Positions 44,729 through 56,737 of a DNA stretch of 64,000 nt are shown one piece after another. The first letter of the stretch is position 1. Each line of letters starts with the position of its first letter. The stretch covers positions 85,808,867 through 85,872,866 of the forward strand of contig NC_079136.1 of NCBI RefSeq assembly GCF_945859705.1. Reading direction: 5' to 3'. The translations under genes were made by a program, and so were the position numbers. The notes beneath the pieces were generated by a model. That model saw only the letters and a list, made by a program, of their open reading frames with translations, ran no database searches and had not been told where the DNA came from. This DNA is from Episyrphus balteatus (lineage: Eukaryota > Arthropoda > Insecta > Diptera > Syrphidae).

Positions 44729-47700
44729 ATGTTGATGGATAATTTGTATAAACGTTTGTCATTAATTGTAATTATAATTGAGTTTATTTGTTATGGTATG
44801 TGAACTGAATTCAAACTTAAGTAAATCTTTAAATGGTTTTTATCGTCGTTTTATTGATAACTCTTTAGGAGCATGTAAAGAATGTACTGATATACAATGG
44901 TCTTGTAATTCTGGTCAATGCATCGGTTTGGACGAACATTGCAATGGAATTATAGACTGTCATGATGAATCAGATGAAAGTGTTGAAGAATGCATTGATG
45001 AAAGTTGTCCATCGTTTGCATTTCAGTGCGCTTATGGGGCTTGTGTTTTGGAATCAGCTAAGTGTAATGGAATCAGGGATTGTAGAGATAACTCAGATGA
45101 AGCACGTTCTTTGTGTGCAGATTATAATAAGAACTCAACAAAATGCGGGTAAGTTATTATAATGTTCGGTAAACTTGTGTCACAAATGATTTTATTAATC
45201 ATTTGGAGCGGTTGCCGCTTGGCCATTATTATTTTATTAGTCATAGTCTAGTGGCTGGCTGCGCCAAAATTTAAATACAAAATTTAAAATGCTTCTCCAG
45301 ATGTTACCTTTTGACAGATCTGGTCATTTATTTTGCATATAGCCACACGATGCGACGGAAGTGAATATATTTTTACTAAACAAGTTTAGTAGAAAGTTCT
45401 GATAGTATTTATTTATGTTTTTTTTTCTTTAATATGTATTTTTTTTATTATTTGTTTATTTTTTAGATTGATTTGTGAATCATAACATTTTTGTTTTTAA
45501 TACTTTTGCTTCTTAGTACAGCCAAATAAGGCCATACAAATGCTCTGCTTAAAGCCTAAAACCGTTTTCCAAAGATGTACTTTAATTCCTTCCAGCCCTT
45601 ATGTTTTAATGATCAGAGTACCTAACTATTAACAGCATTTTTTTTTCTGATAATAGTCCATGCATACATACATTTTAACTTGACTTCCAAAATTATAAGA
45701 AAAAAAAATTGAGTGACATCAAAAAAAAAAAAACATTTGAGCCCAAAAAACGTTTGAAATTAAAGCTTTTCGGTTGTTCTTTTTATGTATCAAATTTTAT
45801 TATTGTCGTTCAAGAATTAATTAAATCGAATGAAAGAAAAAAAGCAAAAATATAAATTATAACATTCAAAACAAAATAGCTAGTACCAGCGAATAAAAAA
45901 AAAAAAAAGAAGATGAAAAACAAGTTAGAAAACGGCAAGGAATATCCCCATTAACAATTGCATCATCAACACCACCTCACAAAACTTTAACAACAACGAC
46001 AACAATATCAACCAACCACATTGCATTTTCATTTTTCACCCACCGATATGTTCACGTTAGGCAGGTAAACAAAAAAAAACCCCTTGTGTCACGCCACGGT
46101 GCGCAGCACAGTGGTGCCATTGTTCATTTTTGGCGTCAAAATTCATTTTACACGGCCATTTCTAGACGAAAAACTATGAAATTTGGTACACTGAATGATA
46201 ATAGTATGGAAAATAAGACAAAGCTGCCAACTTTCTTATATTCAAAATGACGGCTCCAAAATTTCATTTTCATTTTCAAAACAGTATATAAGCTAGAAAT
46301 TGGGCTAAATTCATTACAAAAAGGTGTCAGATCTTAGATTTAGGATTCATAGATTCATATTGTTTAAAAAAATCAAAAATTTTAAAAACAAAGTCCAAAA
46401 GATGCCAAATTAGTAAAACACACTTTAAGACCCCTTATTACGCTATTTCATGGATTGTTTTTTTTAATTAGCACGATTTTGAGATCTCTTCTATTTATGT
46501 TTCATAAGAAAATTGAAAATATTGCGGTCATATGATTTCCAACTATGTTTTTAAGTAAATATTAGAAAACATGATATAATGAAAAGTTTCAATGTTCAAT
46601 AAAACTGCGAATTTATTTTTTCCGTAAACCAAAATCTGAAGTCGAAAAAATCTATGACGTCACGTTTCGTAGATAAAAATAAATTTTGAACTACTAATAT
46701 CTCAAAAACGTGACGTCGTAGATTTTTTTCGACTTCAGATTTGAATTTAAAACATTAAAATCTATTTGAAAAGTTTTTTTTTTGTTTACGGAAAAAATAA
46801 ATTCGCAGTTTTATTGAACATTGAAACTTTTCATTATATCATGTTTTCTAATACTTACTTAAAAACATAGTTGGCAACCATATAACAGCAATATTTTCAA
46901 TTTTCTTATGAAACATAAATAGAAGAGATCTCAAAATTGTGCTTATTAAAAAAAAAAACAATCAATGAAAAAGCGTAATAAGGGGTCTTAAAGTGTGTTT
47001 TAATAATTTGTGTGTTTTACTAACTGTGCGCCGCCGCCGGTGCGGTATGAAAAATAGCAAAGAGTACAGTGACCAGTGACCTTTCTTTTACTGTTACAAT
47101 TTTCTTTCACAGCTAGTTGATTAACACAGCTCTTTTCGAAATACCACACCTGTTATCAATTTGTTTCAGATAAATATATTTTATTGATTGTGTTACTAGC
47201 AGTATTGCCAATGTTGAGTTCAACAAGTGAAGCAAATTTCTGAGAAAAAAAAGCAAGCCAAATTTGAAAAAAAAGCTTATAATAGCAGAAAAAAATAAAA
47301 AATAAAACAAGTTTAAAAAACTAATTAACCCTCTGTAGACACACCTCTTTTTTGTGACGTGATAGGCACACGGGTGCGAATTTGGTTTATACTTTTTCAT
47401 GTCGCTGGAACTTTTTTCGGTCACAATATTTTATCGAGAATCAAGTATGAAATTGATGTAGAATATTCCGAGGAATTCGAAAATTGCATTCACAATTCCA
47501 AAAAAAAATATTTCCACCCTTATAAAAAGACTTTTTTGTGACCACTTTTTTGAAAAATCGTAATTTTTTTATTTTTGTCCTGCCAAATTCGCACCCGTGT
47601 GCCGACAGAGGGTTAATATACAAAAAAAGTACCTATTTAGGTTATGTTAATAACGCTTTGTAGATTTGATAACCAAAAATTCCCTGAAAAGAACTTTTTG

Positions 47701-50700
47701 GTTACTGTTAAGGATAACCAAACGATAAGAATAAAATGTAATTTGCTTTGTATTAGGTATGTATGTTTTTTATATTTTTATTTCCTAATTTTTTCATAGG
47801 TATAATAATATACGAGGCTAAATTTTTTTATTTTTATTTTAAAAGATTTTGTTTTTCTGCTCATTTTTATATAGTACGATAAAAAAACAAAAATTAAATA
47901 TGTAACAAGTAACACTCAATATTGAATTTAAATAAAATCTAACCAAATCTAAAACAGATCTAAAAACGACGACAAAGAATTTTTTATTCAATTTTTAACG
48001 GCAAACAAACACAAACACTTTTGTTTTATTTCGATTTGGATATGTTGGCACCTAGGTCAAAGTTGTAACTCACATAACTTGCAAGTTTTCCAAGCGCACT
48101 GTGGCGTATACACGTTCTAATTTGTAGTTATTTGTATCATACTTATATTGACCTTACGGTATTGAATATGAAAACAAATTTAAAGCGTAAAATACCGTTA
48201 CTTTCCAAGAGGGGACTCTTTTTACTTGCGATTTAAATACATATTATGTAGGAGTAGGTACTATAGGGTATAGAGACGGTAAAATCTGTAATTGGTCCCA
48301 AAAAGCCAATGATTCATGGTATGTTTGTTTTTGATGACAAATTAAACGTTTATACTTAAGTTCTTAGACGTTTTACACGAATCATTGGCTTTTTGGGACC
48401 AATTTCAGATTTAAATCTCTCTTTGAAAAAAACACCCTCTCACCTTAATTTTTTTTATGAAAACTCTTTACTGTTGCTTTCTATCCCAAATTCAATGTGT
48501 TTACCAAAGTTCATTTCCCTAAAAAAAACACCCTTTTAACCATGATATTTTTAAAGAAACTTTAGATTCTTGTTTCTATTCTAAAAGTAACATAATTGCT
48601 GAATTGCAATAGGGAACCACTAATATTACTCTAGTATTACACAATTTTTCAAATATACCCATTTTTTGTCTACACCTAAGAAAAAAACACCCTTTCACAT
48701 GAAAAAAATTTATAGATTTACTTTATAAGTAATTCCCATGAGAAAGAGATTATATTTTATGAATTTCGTAAGGGTACCTTTTATACCATTGATTTTATCG
48801 GACTCATCGCGGATTTTCCCTATTTACCAAAAAAAAAAAAACACCGTTTCACCTAAAATATTTGTATAGACTGTTTGGATTTTTGGTTTCTGTTATAAAT
48901 GAAATATTTTCACCAATTTTCATTGGTGTAACAAGTTTTTGTGGTACTAATTCCGAATTTCATAATTTCTTAAAAAAAAAACACCCTTTCACTTACACAT
49001 TAAAGAAAGAACATAAACATGCATATACACACAAAACAGATAAGTCAAATTACTCAAATCACCTAATCCAAGAGAACCATACATACAATGACGAATTTAA
49101 GATTTTGCACACATGTAATAAAAGTAAAAAACTAGACTTATTAGAAGCGCTTGAAATAAACAAAAAGAAAAACACAAATACTTTATTAAATGATATGTTA
49201 GAGTTAAATAGATCACCTTTGCTGAATTTGAATCTGCCCTAGTCTTTCACCACACATTTATGTTACATGTTGACTATGTATGTTTCTATACGTACACTTA
49301 ATTTATAAATGTAATTGTTATTGATGTTTGTTTTAATATTGTAAACGTAATCTATGTTGTAAAGTAATTGAATATGTATGTTTATGTACGTATACTTAAT
49401 TTATTCAAATGTATTTGTTCTCGATGTTAGTCTGATATGTTTGATGAAGCTTTTGTAAGTTTGAATACTTTAGTCTGAAGAAGGTACTGTGTGCCGAAAC
49501 GACGTAACAAAAATTAAAACAAAGAAAGTGCAGGTTCTAAAATCAACAAAAAAAATGATTTGCTTAAATATAAATGACTTGTACCAAGTAGAAGCCAACA
49601 AAATAAAAAAAAAAAAAAAAAAAAAAAAACAAAATAATTTAGTACACATTATAGATTCTTAATTCTTATACGAAACAAACTTTTTCACCAAGTTTTTAAA
49701 ATTAATAAAATTTAAGTCAGTTGTCTTTCTTACACACAACTCAACCCACCAAAAAAAACACCCTTTCACCAAAAATATATTATTAAAAACTTTATGAATC
49801 CTTTATGAAGGGCTTTATCTAAGACCTTCATCCCAAATTTAGTCAGTGTAGCATGTTTTTCACATGGATTTCGGTTATATTTTACCTATTGAGGTCAAAA
49901 AACAAGCACCCTAGTTTTTAATCGGCAATAACTTTTCTTAGAGCAATCGTATTGACTTTATTTTTATGTCATTAGATTCAGCATCAAAAAATACCTTAAA
50001 AACATGTGTCATATGATGATATTCGACAAAAAATTGTTTTCAGTATATTTTTGACCTTCACCCCCTCCCTCTTGTCCGCGAAAAAACACCCTTTTCCACC
50101 CAACTTTTTTTTATAGACTTTTTTTGTCCTTGGTTCTTATCCCAAAAGCAAACATTTTGCCAAGTTTCATGAGTGTTACAATTTTTTTTTTTTAATTCAT
50201 TATAAATTATGCAATCTCCATTTTTTTTATTTTATTTGTAGATATGATCAATTTGAATGCACTTCTGGACAATGCATTAGTTTGGATAAATCATGTGACG
50301 GTTACCCAGATTGTAATGATGAATCTGATGAAACAGTAGACGAATGTGCATCACTTGACTGTCCAACATATGCATTCCAATGCGGTTATGGTGCCTGCAT
50401 TATGATGAATAAAAAATGCAATGGAATTTCAGACTGCATAGATGGATCAGATGAACTTTGTCGTAATATACGAGTTTTACCTAGGATTGTCGAGTATGTA
50501 CATAAAATACTTGTTTTTTCTGTCAAGTTTTTATTTTTTTTTTTTGTTTTATTCTGTTAGACATATATCACATCAGGACTATAAATCATCAAATAATGGA
50601 TGCAAAGTCCCATCTATTCCCAACTCTATTATATTACACGATAATAACGAAACAGAAATTTCACCTGGAGAAATTGTTGAAGACTTAGTATTTATTAAGT

Positions 50701-53700
50701 ATAACTGCAAAAAGGGATATACACGTGAGGGAGACGCCTCAAATTTTTGTAATAGTACGGAATGGGACTATCCACATTCCAGTTGTATAAGTAAGTTGAA
50801 AATGTATTTAGCAAAAATTAAACATCTTTCAAGTTTAATCATTCTATAATCTTATTTTTCTTTTAGAATACTGTCCCAGTATTCAGGGTAAAACATTTCA
50901 AGCATTTTGCAAATTAAATGATGAATCTTGGTCATGTGAGTCTGAGCATAAAATCAAAAATGGCACTGTTGCACAACTAAGCTGTCGGCAAAGGTATCGC
51001 AAAGATCCATCTTCTGGGGATAATTTGCTTTGCCAAGACGATGGTTCGTGGAATGGAGTAAAAATCCGTTGCGAGCAAGATTGCGGAGAGCAAGCAATTA
51101 AAACTAAAGATTTTTCAGTACATGGCGAGGATACAAATATAACATTTGTTCCATGGCATGCAGGATTATATAAAAATAACAAAAATAGATTTGATTATAT
51201 CTGCGGAGCAACTATTCTTACTGCAAAAGTACTAATATCAGGTAAAAATATTTATAATCAATTATATTAGTCTAAGATCCCGCCTAGGACGACCTATCCT
51301 CATCGTTATTCCAGTTAAGAGTTATATTTTCTTAAAGGTATTATCTAAAGAAACAGTTTACACATGGGTTGCCTGGTGACATCCTGTTAAGACATAGGGT
51401 TGCCACGCTTTAAAGTTAATTTCGTGAATTTTTTCGACAACGCCATCCTGCTTATATGGCAAGTCTTAAAAGTGTAAACAAATATTATGTCAGAGAAAAT
51501 TAAATTTAAATATTTGAATATTCAGGATTGTTGTAAAATTTGACATTTTATATTAGGGTAAACTGAGGTGAATTTAGAAAAAGGTGAAAAAGCTATTTCA
51601 GTTAAAAATTGACAAAGCTAGAGTATTTGCAATGTCTGAAGGTCTATTTTTTTTTGTCCCTAAATCCAGATTTTGGAAGTATTTTGAAAAATAAAGTATG
51701 CAGTTTTAATATATTCAACATATCCCACAAAACGTATTAGGTCACAAATAAAATATTTTCAAATATTTTTATTGAAATGTAAAAATCAGTATTTCTTCTA
51801 AAATAGACAGGAGAGAAAAACAAAGGTAAATAAAAAATTTGGCAGATACATGTCAAAATATTTATTTATTATTTCAACCAAGTTTCGTGCTGTTTTTTGG
51901 TGAATTATTTCTCAAACATTGAATTTCACGGTTTTGACTTTTAAACGTTTATATCTCGAGTTCCAGATTTTTTACATTTTTTTTTTTTTTTTAGTGTGCG
52001 ACTTTTATAATATGAAGAATATAAATATATCGATTCCAGTATTAATCTTTTTTCTTCCTTTTTCTAAATTCATCTCATATTACCGTACCTACTGCCAAAT
52101 TTTTAAAAATCATGAATATTCAAATTTTTAAATTCAATTTTCTCTGACATAATATTTTTTGTACACCTCTAAGACTTACTATATAAGGGTAGCGTTTTCG
52201 AAAAAAAAAACTCAAAAAAATAACTTTAAAGCGTGGCAACCCTGTGCCTTCACAGGATGTCGCCAGGCAACCCATATGCAAACTGTTTCTTTAGACACTA
52301 CCTTTAAGAAAATATAGCACTCAACTGGTATAACGATAAGGGTAGGGTCGTCCTAGGCGGGATCTTCTACTATTAGTAGAGTAACTAAAGCTCAAAAATT
52401 GGCAATATTAGGGAACCCGGCCGAACAGCTTGGATTTTGATGATCTTTTTTTCAAACGTCGGTAATTAAAAATACTTTAAAGTCTATAGATTAAAAATTG
52501 CCGGTGTTGCCGTTTTGATTTTTTAAATTTAATTGAAGATTTTTGTGAACAAAAACAATTTTTTTTTCAAACATTTTTCTTAAATTTCATAAATTAATTG
52601 ATGCCAAAAGATTGTCTCGGAAATTCAAGGAAAAAAAATATATGGGAGTGAGGGACAATCTTCCATAGTTCAAGCGATAGATGCAATTTTCTTATTAATT
52701 GACTTCAAACACAAAAAAAAATATTTGAACACAACGGCAACACCTACAATATTCAAATATACATTTTTTAAAAGCTAGAAGATTAGTCATATATGTAAAA
52801 TTAAAATTAAGTTAATTGAATGAACGGCTTTTGAAAGAATGGTAATTGAACTCAGATTTTTGAAAAAAAAAATTATTGAAAAAATTTTACATGTCGTTTT
52901 TTAAACATGGTCGTAATATAAAATGCATTTATTTTCAAATTTTTTTGGCCACATTTATTATGATTTCAAATTATAAAAGGAAATGTCAATATGTATTACG
53001 GTTTATGAAAAAAATTAAAAAGTATTTCATTTTCGAAGAACTTTTTTGAATAGAAATTTTGGAAAAAAATCTAACTTATTTTTTTTTTTTAAGTTCAACA
53101 TCTAAACATAAAATTATTTTTTATTCATTTAATAACCCTTAATGTTGAAAGTTAAATAGCAAAAATTTAAAGTTCCTATTTACCACAGTCTTTGAGAAAA
53201 TTAATTATTTCAATGCAAAAATTTAGTTTTAATAAAAAAAAAGTATTGAAATTGAAGTAATTTTTCATTTTTTTTTCAAAAGTGTGATATATTTTACCAT
53301 TTTTGCTTCGAAATTCAACTGATAATATTTATGGCCAAAAATTTTTTTTAAATAAATTCATATTTTATTAGAAAAAGTTTGGAAAAAAGTCATTTTAAAT
53401 TTTTCTAATAAGATTTTTTTTTGTAATTCTGAGTTTGAGGATCATTTTTTCAAAAAGTCTTAATTAAATTTAGTGGATTTAAATTTAAGAGATAAGAATG
53501 AGCTTCTGGCTTTTTAAAAATGTTTTTTAAAATATTGTAGGTGTTGCCGTTGTTTTCAAAATATTTTTTTTTGTGTTTGAGGTCAGAATGTTAGAAAACT
53601 GAATTTATCGCTTAAACGATGGAAGATTGTCCCTTACTGCCTTCTATATATTTTCCTTAAATTACCTAGAGAATCTTTTGCTATCATTTGTTTTATGAAA

Positions 53701-55827
53701 TTTAAGCAAAAAAAATGGTTTTGTTAAAAAAAAATTAATTTTAATTTTAAAAAACAATACAGCGGCAATTTTTAATCTAAAGATTTTAAAGTATTTTTAA
53801 TTACCTACGTTTAAAAAAAAAAATCGTCAAATTCAGAGCTGTTCGGCCGGGTTCCCTAATAATTTGCTTTAGTTACTCTACTATATTTCTTTTTCCAATA
53901 TCTTTAGTTTTGAAAAAAAAAAAAAATTGTCTATATGTAAATATATTTAGGACATTACGTTTTGAGATTGCATAAAAATATTTGCAAACAAATATTTACG
54001 ATGGTGTATTTCGAAGTCAAATATTGCCAAAATACACGTTTTTGACGTGTTAATATTCAAGTAGGTATAACATAAACGTGACTTGTGAGTGGAATTTTGA
54101 CTTCAGATTCGGGCTAAGCACATTAAGATCCTTTAGAAAAGTATAGCTTGGTTCTAGATCTATTTTCTTTTCCGAATAGTTTTATTTTATCATAATTAGA
54201 AGTTCTCTATAATATTTGAAGAAAAAAACCAGCAAAAATTGGAGTACCTACACCTCCTATTGGATTTATTTCTCAAATTATAAAAATTGTCCTTTGTATA
54301 AACTACTAGTTTTATGATTCAATATTGTACGATGGTCAAAAGTGCTCTATAATGTTTGAAAATAGTTCAGTGAAAATGGGCGGTTACCACGACCTCTGAA
54401 TGGAAGATCTTAATTTTTTTTATTTTTACTTGCAATATATAGACCAGTGCCAATAATTTTTGAAAATAAAAAAAATTATTAGCAGCATATTGGTGGTGGG
54501 AAAATTTAGGATAAATGGTAGGTATATGAAAATGGAAAAATAAATTGCTCACAAAAAAATTAGGGGAAAGGGGGTGGGTGGGCGAAAAAGTGGGGTAGGT
54601 GTCAAAAATCATGGTTTTTTACGATTTCTGTCAAAACTAGACGTCCTATCGAAAAAAGTCAAATGCAAAAGTTGTAGGTAGTATAAATGTGTACAACTTT
54701 TACTCAAACAATTTTTTTCTATAACCTCAAAAATATTGGAAAAAATGCAAAAATACGACTGCGAAAATCATACTTCGCAGACCAAATTGGTCCTTTGTAA
54801 TTATCACCGAGCACAAATCACAATAGCCGATTCCGATTATAATTTTGATAATTTCATACATTAGAACACAAAGGTCACTTTTCTTCTGACAACATTCCTT
54901 CAACCAAATCTTAAATTTTAATTCAAACGCTTGTAAATAAATATGTGTTTCTAAGCCGCTTGAATTTAGGTTTATGACTTAAACTAAACTTTCATATAAT
55001 TCAATTTTAAAGTTCAAGTGACCTCAACTCCAAAGCGTTTAATATCTTAATAATGCAAAACATTTTTTTTTATTTTTTCTTAGCTGCACATTGTTTCTAT
55101 TTACCCTACAACAATTCGCGTATTGATAATTCATATTTCATTGTTGGAGCTGGAAAATATTATCGTGATTACAACGCATTTGAACCAAATGCAGCATTTA
55201 AAAACATATCACAAGTTAATATTCTTAATAAGTAAGTATATTTAGGTATATGTATTTGTTATTTAATGGATTTGAAAAAAAAAAAAAATAATTTCTTGCT
55301 TTATTTTTAGCTACCGCGCAGATGAGAATTATGATAATGACATAGCTGTTATCGTATTAGAAGATTTTCTTCAATTTAGTCTTTATATTGGACCTGTTTG
55401 TATTGATTGGCAAAACGGAGCAACTAAATCCATATCATCTAATGTTACACTAAAAATTGCAGGCTGGGGAAAAAATGAAAACCAAGTTTTTAGTGAAAAA
55501 TTAACAACTGTTGAAGTTCCATCGATAAGTTATGATGATTGTACGAAAATTTCACCAGAGCATAAAACTACAGTTGGAACAACCAAATTTTGTGTCCATA
55601 ATAATGCAGGTAGAATTCCATGCGAAGGTGATAGTGGAGGTGGTGTTATAGAGACACGATTTCAAAGAAACAAATATATTAATTTCTTGTGGGGTGTTGT
55701 TAGTGGCGGTGTACCTATAGATCATAAATGCTCCGAATACGATGTTTCCACTGCCACCAATATTCAATTTTTGGAAGAACTTATCAAAGAGATAATCGTT
55801 AATAATCCAGTGAAAGAAACTTTTTAA
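44729..55827 (+). CDS. modSP: Modular serine protease, ModSP copy B (seven exons, 622 aa)
   Basis: Exons: 44729-44795, 44869-45148, 50242-50493, 50561-50790, 50867-51241, 55084-55231, 55311-55827, with the same phases as copy A. It has a signal peptide, four LDLa modules (signatures DCHDESDE, DCRDNSDE, DCNDESDE, DCIDGSDE), a short linker without the Pro/Thr repeats of copy A, a CCP module, a second Cys-rich module and a protease domain. The triad His404, Asp461 and Ser559 is complete. Position 189 is Ile553 and position 192 is Glu, against Val and Gln in copy A. The protease begins FSVHG in place of IVGG. No disabling change is seen. It is an intact secreted paralog of copy A, so a role in the Toll-activating cascade is inferred. 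Introns 2 (5.1 kb) and 5 (3.8 kb) are full of transposons. Confidence 0.92.
46107..47028. mobile_element. Transib-like palindromic element 3, in ModSP-B intron 2
   Basis: Starts CACAGTGG and ends ACTGTG. The flanking 5-mers are CGCAG and CGCCG (one mismatch). From 46411 to about 46700 the sequence is mirrored by about 46730-47015 (for example AACACACTTTAAGACCCCTT and its reverse complement), so most of it folds back. The assignment rests on the ends only. Confidence 0.5.
47329..47612. mobile_element. piggyBac-type MITE in ModSP-B intron 2
   Basis: The ends CCCTCTGTAGACACAC and, reversed, CCCTCTGTCGGCACAC are flanked by TTAA on both sides (47325-47328 and 47613-47616), the piggyBac target. 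Internal inverted repeats GCACACGGGTGCGAATTTGG (about 47367) and its complement (about 47583-47602) are typical of the superfamily. 284 bp, non-coding. Confidence 0.85.
48426..50110. repeat. Degenerate tandem repeat with AAAACACCCTTTCACC motif
   Basis: Units of roughly 100-160 bp each open with an A run plus ACACCCTTTCACC-like sequence (near 48428, 48528, 48688, 48839, 48980, 49756 and 50084), followed by a T-rich stretch with TATAGACT and ATCCCAAA. The array fills much of ModSP-B intron 2 and is split by the retroelement fragment at about 49000-49520. Confidence 0.7.
49000..49242 (+). pseudogene. Penelope-like GIY-YIG endonuclease tail fragment
   Basis: The frame ends with TDKSNYSNHLIQENHTYNDE, FKILHTCNKSKKLDLLEALE and then LNDMLELN. 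This resembles the C-terminal part of the GIY-YIG endonuclease region in Penelope-like and related retroelements (pattern K-S-x-x-x-x-H-L, then I-L-H, then L-E-x-L-E-I). Nothing upstream of it encodes a reverse transcriptase. The adjacent sequence to 49520, with CTGAAGAAGG ... GCCGAAACG, looks like the element's 3' end. It is a 5'-truncated copy; an ATG further upstream at 48862 lies in unrelated repeat sequence. Confidence 0.55.
51274..52366. mobile_element. Foldback element in ModSP-B intron 5, first
   Basis: Arms start AAGATCCCGCCTAGGACGAC and mirror each other through GGTTGCCTGG, AGGGTTGCCACGCTTTAAAG and TCTCTGACATAATAT to a centre near 51820. About 1.1 kb, no coding capacity. The outermost bases TAGTCT and (reversed) TAGTAG resemble the ends of the next element. 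Confidence 0.8.
52374..53883. mobile_element. Foldback element in ModSP-B intron 5, second
   Basis: Arms start TAGTAGAGTAACTAAAGC and mirror each other through GGGAACCCGGCCGAACAGCT and AAAATACTTTAAA to a centre near 53130. About 1.5 kb. TAT on both sides may be the target duplication. It lies only about eight bases from the preceding foldback element. Confidence 0.8.
54437..54762 (-). repeat. Foldback repeat R2, copy in ModSP-B intron 5
   Basis: Reverse complement of about 31371-31706: shared ATATAGACCAGTGCCAA, GGGTGGGTGGGCGAAAAAGT, AGACGTCCTATCGAAAAAAG and AAAAGTTGTAGGTAGTATAA. It lies in the intron that corresponds to the one holding the copy-A example, but in the other orientation. Confidence 0.75.
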
Positions 55828-56701
55828 AACTTGATAATATAACTACATATTGTGATATATGAACCTATATAAAATTTCAATATAGATGAATGGACGTTCT
55901 GCCATTAATGACATTGATTAAAATATGAAATTACTTTGATCTACTATGGACGTTTTACTGTATTCCATTTGAAAGTATTAGTTTAATATAAGAAAGAGTA
56001 CGTAAGTATGCAAGTATAATATTGCAACAATATTTGTAAAGCATTGATGTAACGTGTTATACATATGTGAATGACAAATTAAATTGTGTTTTCATATTTA
56101 ATATATCGTCGGTATCATAAGAAAACCTCGTAACTCAACTTTTTTTCAAAAATGACTTTAGAAAATATGTCAGCGGAGCAACCCAGAAAATTTGGGGTCA
56201 TTCCGAAAACTCTAAATAGACTTAAATTCAAATTTTGCACAGCGCGTTGCTTCCCAACTACTCTGTTGTTTTTCTCATGAGACCGACGCACGATATCGAA
56301 AAATTTAAGAAACAAAGTTTTAAAGAAGCCGTTTTGTAAAACAATAGTTTTTTATAATATACCTAGCCTGTTTTCACTTCTTCTTCTTCCTTTTTCTCGG
56401 CGTTGTTATGATCTCGATGTCGAGGGGATCATAACTATCCCACGTAACTGCTTCACACTAGTGATCCGCCTGTGGGGTTCGCCGGGTTGACCTCAGAAAT
56501 CGGCGGCAAGCCTCCCGGTTTTGTATTGTTCCATTTCTAAGGCCAACTGAATGCTGGTGGTTTTGCATTTGCTTGTACCAGGAGTTTTTAGGCCTACCTT
56601 TCTTTCTATTTCGTGTTGGAACGTTGTATGATATTGCTTTTTTGACGGGGTTCTCAGGATCTCTCCTTTGAACATGGCAATACCAACTGAGTCGGTCGTG
56701 T

Positions 56702-56737
<36 letters not shown>

